Origin: Prevotella merdae | GTDB lineage: Bacteria; Bacteroidota; Bacteroidia; Bacteroidales; Bacteroidaceae | NCBI RefSeq assembly: GCF_900290275.1 | Contig: NZ_LT985324.1 | Span: 1,027,112 to 1,091,111 of the forward strand | Length of the DNA stretch: 64,000 bases | Direction: 5' to 3' | In this document: one piece after another, positions 19,079 through 27,597 of the stretch | How positions within the stretch are numbered: the stretch's first letter is position 1 | Layout: each line of letters begins with the position of its first letter | The notes under the pieces: model-generated | What the model saw: only the letters and a program-made list of their open reading frames with translations | Database searches by the model: none | What the model was told of the DNA's origin: nothing | Program-made: the position numbers and the translations under genes

Positions 19079-19086
19079 TAACTTTG
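19079..19086 (+). promoter_or_regulatory. -7 box for the zinc-finger/TerD-like gene
   Basis: TAacTTTG followed by c, about 230 bases before ATG 19317. It implies a leader of roughly 220 bases. Confidence 0.6.
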
Positions 19087-19128
19087 CAAAAGAAGAAGGA
19101 CCAAACAGTCCTTACTCCAAAGAGCATA

Positions 19129-19269
19129 ACGTACCTGAAAACCCACAACCGTGGAGGTACGTGCCGATAGGTGTAGCAGAGGATTGTAATTTCCTTCTTC
19201 TCCCCCCAAAAAAGGTCCAAGAGATGCTTACTTCAAGATCAATCTGCGGCTAGCTTTTGTGCTAAGCCG
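19129..19269 (+). promoter_or_regulatory. Structured 5' leader with two hairpins
   Basis: Within the predicted long leader, acgtacct (19129-19136) pairs with aggtacgt (19155-19162), and cggctagc (19247-19254) pairs with gctaagccg (19261-19269) with one bulge. The two stems are separated by a pyrimidine-rich tract containing six Cs. No known riboswitch class was recognised. Confidence 0.4.
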
Positions 19270-19316
19270 AATTATCACAAAAAGTATCTCAATTACCTTC
19301 TAAATCATTACTCGAT

Positions 19317-21587
19317 ATGAACAATACTTTAACAACTGTTGCCCTGCGTTACCGCGCTCTGTACCTCGACATCCGCCGCGAGGACATCAACCTAAACTCT
19401 GAAGCTACGGCTCCGGTTATGGCACTTGTGGCCCGACTGAAGGAGAACGGGTTCAGCCTGAGCGAGGAACTGCTGCATGCGCTCAACAACGTGTCTGCCG
19501 ACACACTTGCCGAAATAACAAAGTGCATCAACAACGTGATGGGCGTAAACCTAAATTGGGCTCCGCTGGTAAAGAAGTGGAACGTGCCCACGGGCGAGAA
19601 TAGAGTCGACCATCTGCTTACGTTGTTCACCAATCTGCTGGGAGGCAAGAAGGCGGGATTCAAGGGCACAACATTAAGATGCTGCCACTTTATCCCAGAA
19701 GGCACTTTCCCCCTGGAACGATACAACGGTTGTCCGTTCTGCGGAACCCCGTTTCGTACAGCCAACTTTGTGTACAAGGGTCAGGGCAGCAAGCTGAAGG
19801 AGCTGCGTCTGTTTACCAACAAGGACATGCAGAACGTGTTTGCGTCGCTACTCGCGTCGCCCACACCATTGGACGCCACCCAAAAGGACTCGCTCGAAAA
19901 GCTGCTCACAGAATTCTCTCTGCCCGAGGATGTGCAGGTGGCGATGAAGGAAACCGCCATGCTCGTGGTTAAGACCCTAATAAGCCACGACAAGACTAAG
20001 GAGGCTGCTGCCTTGCTCAAGACTCCTACCGATATTCTGCGTTATCTGTGGTACGAGAAGACGGGGCTGGTGCAGATTGTCGAACCCAAGACGCTCGTGG
20101 CCCACGCCAGAAGGATGTACTACCACGTATTTGGTCCGCTGAACATGGGTGCCGACGCTGCCGTGAAAATGAAGCAGAAGCTGAAACTGAAGTACAACCG
20201 CAAGGCTTGCTTGCGCGTGGCACTTTGGATGAACTCGCTGCCCATGACAGCCCGTCAGGCTGCCGAAAACATGAACCCCAAGCGAGGCATGTGGGTGCGC
20301 ATGATTAGAGCCTTGCGCATGGGCGAATACTCGCGCAAGAAGGGCATGGAGCATCTTGCCGAGATAATAAACGTGTTCTACAACCAGAGCTATTCTACAT
20401 GGCAGGGACGTGTGGACAAAGCTCGTATAGAGAACGACGCCGACAAGACGCTTGACTTGCTAAAGGAGCGCCCTGGACTGTTTGCACGCAGTCTGTTTGC
20501 AACAATGCTGCGCTTTGGCAGCAAGAGGGTGCTGGCAGCATTCGACGAGGTTGCCGACAAGTTGCCTGCCCGTCTGCTGCTGTCGCTGGGCAATGCTGCC
20601 GAGAGCTACTTCGATTTAAACGCAACGCGCCTGGCCCGACCCATCACGGGCGGAGCCGTAAGCATTGAGCCCAACAAGCTGCTTGCTCTGTACAACGAGA
20701 CGGAAAGACAGAAGATGGCAAGCGACGTGATGGACGTATACAAGGAGTCGATGGTGAGAAGATTTGCAGCCAAGAAGACGGAAGCCAAGACCATATACAT
20801 CGACCCCGCCTTGTACAAAATACCCGTTGGCGTGGGCGACAGAGCCACGACAATACAAGACACGTCGTGCGCCTTGATGGGAACACGATTCAAGGTGGAG
20901 GGCGACGCCGTGCGCCTCTTCTTGCAATGGGGTAAGGGATTGCACGCCCAACCGCTCGACATGGACTTGAGTTGCCGCATAACATTTGACAACTACACTA
21001 CGGCCGAGTGCGCCTTTTACAACCTTAGTTGCGTAGGCGCAAAACATTCGGGCGACATTCGCTCGATACCCGAGATGGTGGGCACGGCAGAATACATAGA
21101 GCTGTCAATGCCCGATCTGTTGGCGGCCAAAGCCAAGTACGTTATGTTCACGTGCAACGCCTACTCGTGCGGCACGCTCTCGCCCAATCTTGTGGTGGGA
21201 TGGATGGACTCGGCCTACCCCATGCAACTTTCCGAGGAGACGGGCGTGGCCTACGACCCCTCGTGTGTGCAGCACATGGTAAGGATAAGCGAGAGCAACC
21301 TGAGCAAAGGATTGGTGTTTGGCGTGCTCGACGTAGAGAAACGCGAGATTGTTTGGCTGGAAATGCCGTTCACATCGCAGACTATACGAGGAGCCGACAG
21401 CATGTCGGTAGAGGCCTTGCTAAGCAAGCTTGAGGCAAAGCTGACAATAGGCGAGCTACTCGACTGGAAGGCTATGGCACAGAATCTGGAACCAGCAGCT
21501 ACGGCCCAAGAGGCCGACGAGGCGTACACATACGAATGGGCGTTGAACCCGGCTGATGTGACGAGACTGCTGAACCAGGAGGGATGA
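19317..21587 (+). CDS. Zinc-finger protein with TerD-like C-terminal domain
   Basis: A 756-residue cytoplasmic protein. Residues 119-146 form a likely zinc finger: Cys122-Cys123-His124, then FIPEGTFPLERYNGCPFCGTPF with Cys139 and Cys142. A long helical middle part follows. From about residue 490 the C-terminus has the strand pattern of the TerD superfamily (LDMDLSCRITFDN, then HSGDI and a conserved EYIELSMPDL). This architecture recalls the MXAN_6230/SCO0854-type RING proteins, associated by prediction with Ter-like stress systems. No terB/C/D genes lie nearby. Function is unknown. The start follows a long leader with its own -7 box. Confidence 0.65.
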   Translation: MNNTLTTVALRYRALYLDIRREDINLNSEATAPVMALVARLKENGFSLSEELLHALNNVSADTLAEITKCINNVMGVNLNWAPLVKKWNVPTGENRVDHLLTLFTNLLGGKKAGFKGTTLRCCHFIPEGTFPLERYNGCPFCGTPFRTANFVYKGQGSKLKELRLFTNKDMQNVFASLLASPTPLDATQKDSLEKLLTEFSLPEDVQVAMKETAMLVVKTLISHDKTKEAAALLKTPTDILRYLWYEKTGLVQIVEPKTLVAHARRMYYHVFGPLNMGADAAVKMKQKLKLKYNRKACLRVALWMNSLPMTARQAAENMNPKRGMWVRMIRALRMGEYSRKKGMEHLAEIINVFYNQSYSTWQGRVDKARIENDADKTLDLLKERPGLFARSLFATMLRFGSKRVLAAFDEVADKLPARLLLSLGNAAESYFDLNATRLARPITGGAVSIEPNKLLALYNETERQKMASDVMDVYKESMVRRFAAKKTEAKTIYIDPALYKIPVGVGDRATTIQDTSCALMGTRFKVEGDAVRLFLQWGKGLHAQPLDMDLSCRITFDNYTTAECAFYNLSCVGAKHSGDIRSIPEMVGTAEYIELSMPDLLAAKAKYVMFTCNAYSCGTLSPNLVVGWMDSAYPMQLSEETGVAYDPSCVQHMVRISESNLSKGLVFGVLDVEKREIVWLEMPFTSQTIRGADSMSVEALLSKLEAKLTIGELLDWKAMAQNLEPAATAQEADEAYTYEWALNPADVTRLLNQEG

Positions 21588-21698
21588 ATCGAGATAGAAA
21601 TATCATTAACTCAGTTTTTGTGGATTAAGAAAGATGAAAACAAAAGAGATAAACGAGCTGTCATTAGAAGAATGAAAACTAAAACAAATCAACAACAT

Positions 21699-22730
21699 AT
21701 GAAAGCTTACACATACATCGAGAAGGGCAAGTTTGCCTTGACAGACAAGCCGAAGCCTGAGTTGAAGGAAACGACCGACGCCATTGTGCGCGTGACACTT
21801 AGCAGCATATGCACAAGCGACCTGCACATCAAGCATGGCAGCGTGCCCAGGGCTGTGCCGGGTATTACGGTGGGACACGAGATGGTGGGCGTGGTGGAAC
21901 AAACGGGAAGCGACGTGAGGGGCGTAAAGCCGGGCGACCGCGTTACCGTAAACGTGGAGACATTCTGCGGTGAGTGCTTCTACTGCAAGCATGGCTACGT
22001 GAACAACTGCACGTCGGCTGATGGTGGTTGGGCGCTGGGCTGCCGCATCGACGGCGGACAGACCGAGTATGTGCGTGTGCCGCTGGCTACGCAAGGCCTA
22101 AACCACATTCCAGACCGCGTTACCGACGAGCAGGCTCTGTTTGTGGGCGATGTGCTTGCCACGGGCTTTTGGGCTGCACGCATAAGCGAGATAACCGAGG
22201 AGGACACGGTTTTGATTATTGGCGCCGGTCCTACGGGCATCTGCACTCTGCTGTGCGTTATGCTTAAGCAACCCAAGCGCATCATCGTGTGCGAGCCATC
22301 GGAGGAGCGACGCAACTTTGTTAACGAACATTATCCCGATGTGCTGACTACCACACCCAACGAGTGCCGCGACTTTGTTGTGAGCCACAGCGACCATGGC
22401 GGGGCCGACCGCGTGATTGAGGTGGCTGGAGCCAAGGACACATTCCAGCTGGCTTGGCAATGTGCACGCCCTAATGCCATAGTTACGGTTGTGGCCCTGT
22501 ACAACGAGCCCCAAGTATTGCCCCTACCCGACATGTACGGCAAGAACCTTACGTTCAAGACGGGCGGAGTGGACGGATGCGACTGCGAGGAGGTGCTGCA
22601 CCTTATTGAACAAGACAAGATAGACACTACCCCACTAATCACACACAGATTTCCGCTAAGCCAGATTGAGGAGGCCTACCGCATATTTGAGAACAAGGAG
22701 GATGGAGTAATAAAGATTGCGATTTATTAA
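21699..22730 (+). CDS. Zinc-dependent alcohol dehydrogenase (MDR family)
   Basis: A 343-residue medium-chain dehydrogenase from ATG 21699 (MKAYTYIEKGK); the longer frame from 21618 adds 27 residues unlike the family and is rejected. Catalytic zinc ligands are Cys38 and His60-Glu61 (GHE). The structural zinc lobe has Cys90, Cys93, Cys96 and Cys104. The Rossmann motif is IIGAGPTGI. It resembles sorbitol/threonine-type or butanediol-type dehydrogenases, and the alcohol substrate is not decided. It stands alone, 111 bases after the previous gene, and is followed by dispersed repeats. Confidence 0.9.
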   Translation: MKAYTYIEKGKFALTDKPKPELKETTDAIVRVTLSSICTSDLHIKHGSVPRAVPGITVGHEMVGVVEQTGSDVRGVKPGDRVTVNVETFCGECFYCKHGYVNNCTSADGGWALGCRIDGGQTEYVRVPLATQGLNHIPDRVTDEQALFVGDVLATGFWAARISEITEEDTVLIIGAGPTGICTLLCVMLKQPKRIIVCEPSEERRNFVNEHYPDVLTTTPNECRDFVVSHSDHGGADRVIEVAGAKDTFQLAWQCARPNAIVTVVALYNEPQVLPLPDMYGKNLTFKTGGVDGCDCEEVLHLIEQDKIDTTPLITHRFPLSQIEEAYRIFENKEDGVIKIAIY

Positions 22731-22857
22731 AAGGGAAAAGTGAAAAGTGAAGAGTGAAAAATCCATGTGTTAAGGGAAGAGTGAAGAGTGAAGAGAGAAA
22801 AGTGAAGAGTGAAAAGGGAAAAGTGAAAAATCCATATGTTAAGGGAACTTTTTACTC
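22731..22857. repeat. Dispersed repeat, family A (gaagagtgaaaagtg)
   Basis: Tandem and near-tandem copies of aagtgaagagtgaaaag with two 'aaaaatccat(g/a)tgttaaggg' modules. The same sequence occurs near 18600 and 18890 and, inverted, inside the helicase gene at 38674-38751 and 38815-38886. Confidence 0.8.
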
Positions 22858-22864
22858 TTTTGCT

Positions 22865-22923
22865 AAAAAAACGGCCTCGAAAAATGCTTGTACCTTAAGA
22901 GGCAAGCATTCTTCGAGGCCGTT
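22865..22923 (-). terminator. Intrinsic terminator of the DUF3127 gene
   Basis: Minus-strand hairpin of about 20 paired bases (aacggcctcgaa with ttcgaggccgtt, then aatgcttg with caagcatt) followed on that strand by a run of T (A run 22865-22871 on plus). It is placed 25 bases after the DUF3127 stop. Confidence 0.88.
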
Positions 22924-22947
22924 GTTTGTTCTTGGCCGTTATGGGGC

Positions 22948-23346
22948 TTAGAATGGCAGGTCGTCAACCTTGTCCTCAGCAGCAGCGGCTGGCTGGGCAG
23001 CTGGCTGTGCAGGAGCCTCGGGAGCCGGTCCAAAGGCGCTACCAGGCACAACACCAGGCTGGGCACCAACAGTTGCTGGATCAACCAAGCGCACGTCGAA
23101 TGCGCGGATGCTGTTGTACCAGCGGCCCTGATACTCGTGAGCATCGATATCGAACGACACAGTTACTTCCTGGCCTGCCTGTATATTGAAACGGCTAATG
23201 CGGTCGGCGCCAAAAACATTAAACACCATCTTCTTAGGATAAGCGTCGTGAGTCTCGAGGACATAGTCCTGTGTTTTCCACTCGCCACGTGCGGATACTC
23301 CGCTTCTTTCTGGCAAAACGGCAATAATCTTTCCTTGTAATTCCAT
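22948..23346 (-). CDS. DUF3127 SSB-like OB-fold protein
   Basis: A 132-residue protein with an N-terminal OB-fold-like domain (about residues 1-95, with VSFDIDAHEYQGRWYNSIRA as a central strand pair). A Pro/Ala/Gln-rich flexible linker follows, and the protein ends DKVDDLPF. The layout and tip copy bacterial single-stranded DNA-binding protein, whose D-D-x-P-F end recruits replication and repair proteins. DUF3127 is widespread in Bacteroidetes without an assigned role. Divergence from dnaN, and a nuclease, recN and rarA nearby, fit DNA metabolism. A weak -7 box (TAatTTCG, 23430-23437 minus) is upstream and a strong terminator is downstream. Confidence 0.85.
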   Translation of the reverse strand: MELQGKIIAVLPERSGVSARGEWKTQDYVLETHDAYPKKMVFNVFGADRISRFNIQAGQEVTVSFDIDAHEYQGRWYNSIRAFDVRLVDPATVGAQPGVVPGSAFGPAPEAPAQPAAQPAAAAEDKVDDLPF

Positions 23347-23542
23347 TGCTTGAATATTGTATATTTAAAAGTGTGATAAATACTTATTGTGCTTCCGCCC
23401 CTTATTGCTCAGGCAACGGAACCAATGTGCGAAATTAATAAATTTGTATTAAAATCAGAAACTTTTAACCGCCTTTTTGTGTGCCACAAAGTTTTTTTAG
23501 TATTTTTGTGAGAGAGTTGGTTGTTTTAGTCACGAAAATAAC

Positions 23543-23550
23543 TAACTTTG
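23543..23550 (+). promoter_or_regulatory. -7 box for dnaN
   Basis: TAacTTTG followed by cat, 28 bases before the dnaN ATG. Confidence 0.7.
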
Positions 23551-23578
23551 CATATAGTAACGTTAAAATCAGAATATA

Positions 23579-24706
23579 ATGCAATTCACATTATCCAGCG
23601 GAACGCTCAACGCGCGCCTTCAGACTCTTGCAAGAGTTATAAACAGCAAGAATTCAATCAGTATATTGGACTGCTTCCTCTTCGAGGTGGCCAACAACGT
23701 GCTCACGGTTACAGCCAGCGACAACGAGAATGTCATGCAGTCGACCATCGAGCTTGACGAGTGCAACGGCGAGGGACGCTTTGCCATCTCCAACCGCATT
23801 ATCCTTAATGCCGTGAAAGAGCTGCCCGAACAGCCCCTGAACTTCAACGTAAACGAGGACGACCTGGCCTTGGAGATTGACTACCAGAACGGCTCGTTCA
23901 ACTTCACAGCTCAGTCGGCCGAGGATTATCCCGTGGCTGCCGAGATGGAGGACAACCTTACATCCATAAGCATCGACTCTACCCTACTGGCCGACAACAT
24001 ATCGCGCTCGCTGTTTGCCACAGCCCAGGACGAGATTCGCCCGGTAATGGGAGGCATCTACTTCGACCTTACTGCCGACAGCCTTACTATTGTGGCTACC
24101 GACGGCCACAAGCTTGTACGCAACCGCATACTCTCTATCGCAGCCGATGAGAACTCAGCATCGTTCATTCTGCCACAGAAACCAGCCCAGCTGCTTAAGG
24201 GCGTGCTGGCAAAAAACTCGGGCGACGTGGTAATAAAGTTCGACGCCCGCAGCGCCGAGATTCGCTACGCCGACGGAATGCTGAGATGTCGCCTAATAGA
24301 GGGTCGCTACCCCAACTACAACTCGGTTATCCCAAACAACAACACCAACTGCCTTACCATCGACCGCAAGTCGCTTATGGGCGCCCTTAAGCGCGTGTTG
24401 CCATTTGCTAGCGAGAGCAGCCAGCTTGTTCGTTTCCACATCGAAAAGGGATTGCTGCGTCTTACAGCCGAGGACATCGACTTTGCCACAAGCGCCAAGG
24501 AGAGTATCTCTTGCGACTATGCAGGAGCCACTATGGACATTGGTTTCAAGGGAAGCGCCATCTACGAGATTCTGAACAGCCTCGCGAGCGACGAGGTTAC
24601 AATTCAGCTTGCCGATCCAAGTCGCGCTGGCGTGATTGTTCCTTCTACACAGCCCGACGAGCAAGACATCCTGATGCTTATTATGCCAATGTTGCTGAAC
24701 GACTAA
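23579..24706 (+). CDS. dnaN: DNA polymerase III beta subunit (sliding clamp)
   Basis: A 375-residue clamp with the usual three repeated domains of about 125 residues each. Recognisable blocks are the NSISILDCFLFEV segment in domain I, ATDGHKLVRNR in domain II and the C-terminal end MLIMPMLLND, where the hydrophobic cleft for clamp-binding peptides lies. It tethers replicative and repair polymerases, plausibly including the UmuC here, which has a QTDLF peptide. It is not beside dnaA in this window, so there is no sign of a classical origin cluster. A 10-of-11 inverted repeat follows at 24711-24748, without a T tract. Confidence 0.97.
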   Translation: MQFTLSSGTLNARLQTLARVINSKNSISILDCFLFEVANNVLTVTASDNENVMQSTIELDECNGEGRFAISNRIILNAVKELPEQPLNFNVNEDDLALEIDYQNGSFNFTAQSAEDYPVAAEMEDNLTSISIDSTLLADNISRSLFATAQDEIRPVMGGIYFDLTADSLTIVATDGHKLVRNRILSIAADENSASFILPQKPAQLLKGVLAKNSGDVVIKFDARSAEIRYADGMLRCRLIEGRYPNYNSVIPNNNTNCLTIDRKSLMGALKRVLPFASESSQLVRFHIEKGLLRLTAEDIDFATSAKESISCDYAGATMDIGFKGSAIYEILNSLASDEVTIQLADPSRAGVIVPSTQPDEQDILMLIMPMLLND

Positions 24707-24784
24707 TACAATTGTCGTCAAAAAAAGCCACATGCGCTTGACAACAATCAACATTATGCTGATTGACTGACAATAAAAATAATT

Positions 24785-25260
24785 AGATAAATCTATATTC
24801 TATAAATAGAGAATAAGGATTATGCTGATTTTACTAAGGCTACGCTGCTAAGAGGAAGAATCAGAATCATCAGATAAATCTATATTCTATAAATAGAGAA
24901 TAAGGATTATGCTGATTTTACTGAGGCTACGCTGCTAAGAGGAGAATCAGAATTATCAGATAAATCTATATTCTATAAAAAATAGAGAATAAGGATTGTG
25001 CTGATTTTACTGAGGCTACGCTGCTAAGAGGAAGAATCAGAATTATCAGATAAATCTATATTCTATAAATAGAGAATAAGGATTATGCTGATTTTACTGA
25101 GGCTATGCTGCTAAGAGGAAGAATCAGAATTATCAGATAAATCTATATTCTATAAATAGAGAATAAGGATTATGCTGATTCTACTGAGGCTACGCTGCTA
25201 AGAGAAAGAATCAGAATTATCAGATAAATCTATATTCTATAAATAGAGAATAAGGATTAT
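24785..25260. repeat. Tandem array of 87-bp units (five full, one partial)
   Basis: Units begin at 24785, 24872, 24958, 25048, 25135 and 25222, with periods 87, 86, 90, 87 and 87. Each has two potential hairpins: tattct with agaata, and ctgattnt with agaatcag. The second stem has a U-G pair in most units and a C-G pair in the fifth, consistent with a conserved RNA fold. The 90-base period comes from extra A residues in a loop. There are no distinct spacers, so it is not a CRISPR array. Confidence 0.9.
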
Positions 25261-25275
25261 TAGAATATTTATATC

Positions 25276-25342
25276 TTTTCGTGAGGGCGTGTTAGACGGG
25301 GCTGACTATAAAAGGCTGGCGGTCGACACTCTCTCACGAAAA
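25276..25342 (+). promoter_or_regulatory. GC-rich hairpin leader of the nuclease gene
   Basis: ttttcgtgag (25276-25285) and ctcacgaaaa (25333-25342) are exact reverse complements around a 47-base GC-rich centre in otherwise AT-rich DNA. It ends 24 bases before the ATG. It may be a regulatory leader. No known riboswitch class was recognised. Confidence 0.45.
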
Positions 25343-25366
25343 ATCGTTTAAAAACGAAAACGAAAA

Positions 25367-26221
25367 ATGAAACTTAATATTACACGCCCCCTTATTGTTT
25401 TCGACCTCGAAACTACCGGACTCGACCTTGTGCGCGACCGCATTATACAGATTTCGTATATTAAGGTGCTGCCCGGAGGCAAAGAGCAACGCGAGAATCT
25501 ACTAATCAACCCTTGCAAACCCATTCCGCAAGAAGTGACTGAGCTGACAGGCATCTCGAACGACGACGTGAAGGACGCGCCTTCGTTCAAGGATGTGGCC
25601 CAGCAGCTTAGCGAGAAGATGAAGGATTGCGACTTTGCCGGATACAACTCCAACCATTTCGACATCCCTATGCTTGCCGAGGAGTTTCTGCGCGCAGGCA
25701 TCGACTTCGACTTCTCGAAGTGCCGACTTATCGACGCCCAAACCATCTTCCACAAGATGGAACGACGCAATCTGGCTGCCGCATACAAATTCTATTGCGG
25801 ACGCAAGATGGAGGAAGACTTTACAGCACATCGTGCCGACGAGGATACTGAGGCAACGTACAGAGTGCTGATGGGCGAGCTCGACAAGTATGCACCGGGC
25901 GTGCAGGAAGAACCCGACCGCGTGCTGGAGAACGACATGGACTTCCTGGCCGAATTCTCCAAGCAGAACGACAATGTAGACTTTGCCGGACGTATTGTTT
26001 GGCGACCTTTGTTAGGTGCCGACGGCAAACCATTGCTCGACAAGGACGGCAAGGAACGCCGATTCGAGGCATTCAACTTTGGCAAGTACAAGGGACGCGC
26101 CGTGGACGAGGTGCTACGCGTGGACCCAGGCTACTACAGCTGGATGATGTCGGGCGACTTTACCTTCAACACCAAGCAGGTGCTTACGCGCATACGCTTG
26201 AGAGGATTCAACAAACAGTAA
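25367..26221 (+). CDS. DEDDh 3'-5' exonuclease with ExoX-like C-terminus
   Basis: A 284-residue nuclease of the DnaQ superfamily. Active residues are Asp13 and Glu15 (FDLETTG), Asp99 (NHFDIPML), His155 and Asp160 (HRADED). The C-terminal ~50 residues (FNFGKYKGRAVDEV, then YYSWM) match the small domain found after the exonuclease in ExoX-type proteins. It is often annotated as a Pol III epsilon subunit, but the C-terminus lacks an obvious alpha-binding tail, so a repair or turnover nuclease is more likely. It follows the 87-bp array and a hairpin leader. Confidence 0.88.
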   Translation: MKLNITRPLIVFDLETTGLDLVRDRIIQISYIKVLPGGKEQRENLLINPCKPIPQEVTELTGISNDDVKDAPSFKDVAQQLSEKMKDCDFAGYNSNHFDIPMLAEEFLRAGIDFDFSKCRLIDAQTIFHKMERRNLAAAYKFYCGRKMEEDFTAHRADEDTEATYRVLMGELDKYAPGVQEEPDRVLENDMDFLAEFSKQNDNVDFAGRIVWRPLLGADGKPLLDKDGKERRFEAFNFGKYKGRAVDEVLRVDPGYYSWMMSGDFTFNTKQVLTRIRLRGFNKQ

Positions 26222-26321
26222 AATTATTGAGGCTGGGGACAATCTGTAAATTATCAACTGGGATATTTTTTGTTTTCAACTGAGACTTTTTATTTTGTCT
26301 TCAGCCTAAACATATTATTAT

Positions 26322-27530
26322 ATGCTAAAAGGCAAGAAAATTGTATTAGGCATTACAGGCTCAATAGCCGCCTACAAGTCGTGTCTACTCATTCGCGAGT
26401 TTGTAAAGCAAGGAGCCGAGGTTCAGGTTGTAATAACGCCTGCTGGCAAGGAGTTTATCACTCCTATCACGCTCTCGGCCCTTACGCACAAGCCCGTGGT
26501 GAGCGAGTTTTTCTCGCAACGCGACGGCACATGGAACTCGCATGTTGACCTGGGATTGTGGGCCGACGCTATGGTTGTAGCTCCATGTACAGCAAGCACA
26601 ATAGGCAAGATGGCGCACGGAATAGCCGACAACATGCTCATCACAACCTATCTGTCGATGAAGGCGCCCGTGTTCATAGCTCCGGCTATGGACCTCGACA
26701 TGTACCGACATCCGTCTACACAGGCCAATCTGCGCACATTGCAGTCGTACGGCAACCATATTGTTGAGCCGGCAAGCGGTTTTCTTGCCAGCGGACTCGA
26801 GGGCAAGGGACGCATGGAGGAGCCGGCAGTAATAGCCCAATACGTGAGTGATTTCTTCGACAAGGCCTCAGCCACGTCTCCCCTTTCGGGCAAGAACATC
26901 ATGATTACGGCTGGCCCAACATACGAGAAGATTGACCCCGTGCGCTTTATAGGCAACTATTCAAGTGGTAAGATGGGGTTTGCCATTGCTGAGGAATGCC
27001 AGAAGCGTGGCGCCAACGTAACGTTAGTAGCTGGTCCTGTTAGTCTTAAAACTCCTCTGGGCGTAAACCGTATCGACGTGGAGAGTTGCGAGGACATGTA
27101 CAACGCAGCAACATCAACATTCGCCCAAAGCGACGTAGCCATTCTGTCGGCTGCCGTTGCCGACTTCCGCCCTGCCGACGTGGCCGACAAGAAGATTAAG
27201 CGTGGCGACGACGATATGGTGATACGCCTGTCGCCAACACACGACATTGCTGCCGCCCTGGGCAAGGCTAAGACCACAGAGCAGACAATTGTGGCTTTTG
27301 CCCTGGAAACCAACGACGAGGAGGCAAACGCACAGAGAAAACTTGAAAAGAAGAATGCCGACTTCATCGTGCTGAACAGCTTGCAGAACAAGGGCACATG
27401 CTTCCGTACCGACGACAACCAGATTGAGATTATCAGTCGTTCCGACAAGAAGGAATATCCAAAATGTTCGAAGGCCCAAACGGCTGTCTACATTGTAGAC
27501 GAGCTGGAGCGTGTGGTTTCAAGCAAATAA
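26322..27530 (+). CDS. coaBC: Bifunctional CoaBC (Dfp)
   Basis: Phosphopantothenoylcysteine synthetase and decarboxylase, two steps of coenzyme A synthesis in the cytoplasm. Residues 1-~180 form the flavin decarboxylase: GITGSIAAYKS, catalytic His74 in NSHVDLG, PAMD where many bacteria have PAMN, and the substrate lid SGLEGKGRM, where Ser stands in the place of the usual Cys. From about 190, ITAGPTYEKIDPVRFI and NYSSGKMG are the synthetase signatures. The 402-residue length is normal. It heads a coaBC-porD-recN cluster whose order is, to my knowledge, common in Bacteroidetes. Confidence 0.95.
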   Translation: MLKGKKIVLGITGSIAAYKSCLLIREFVKQGAEVQVVITPAGKEFITPITLSALTHKPVVSEFFSQRDGTWNSHVDLGLWADAMVVAPCTASTIGKMAHGIADNMLITTYLSMKAPVFIAPAMDLDMYRHPSTQANLRTLQSYGNHIVEPASGFLASGLEGKGRMEEPAVIAQYVSDFFDKASATSPLSGKNIMITAGPTYEKIDPVRFIGNYSSGKMGFAIAEECQKRGANVTLVAGPVSLKTPLGVNRIDVESCEDMYNAATSTFAQSDVAILSAAVADFRPADVADKKIKRGDDDMVIRLSPTHDIAAALGKAKTTEQTIVAFALETNDEEANAQRKLEKKNADFIVLNSLQNKGTCFRTDDNQIEIISRSDKKEYPKCSKAQTAVYIVDELERVVSSK

Positions 27531-27597
27531 TTTTAAAAAACCGATTTTTTCTTATAAAATTGTAGAAGTAAAATAAGGTTCAATAACTTAACTGATT

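Noticed and set aside
18967..19170. 67-codon plus-strand frame before the zinc-finger gene
   Set aside because: It contains the predicted -7 box of the next gene and resembles no family.
23579..24706. Replication origin next to dnaN
   Set aside because: No dnaA gene or cluster of DnaA boxes (TTATNCACA-like) was seen; the nearby array has a different sequence.
24785..25260. Possible CRISPR array
   Set aside because: The whole 87-base unit repeats, with no distinct spacers and no cas genes nearby.
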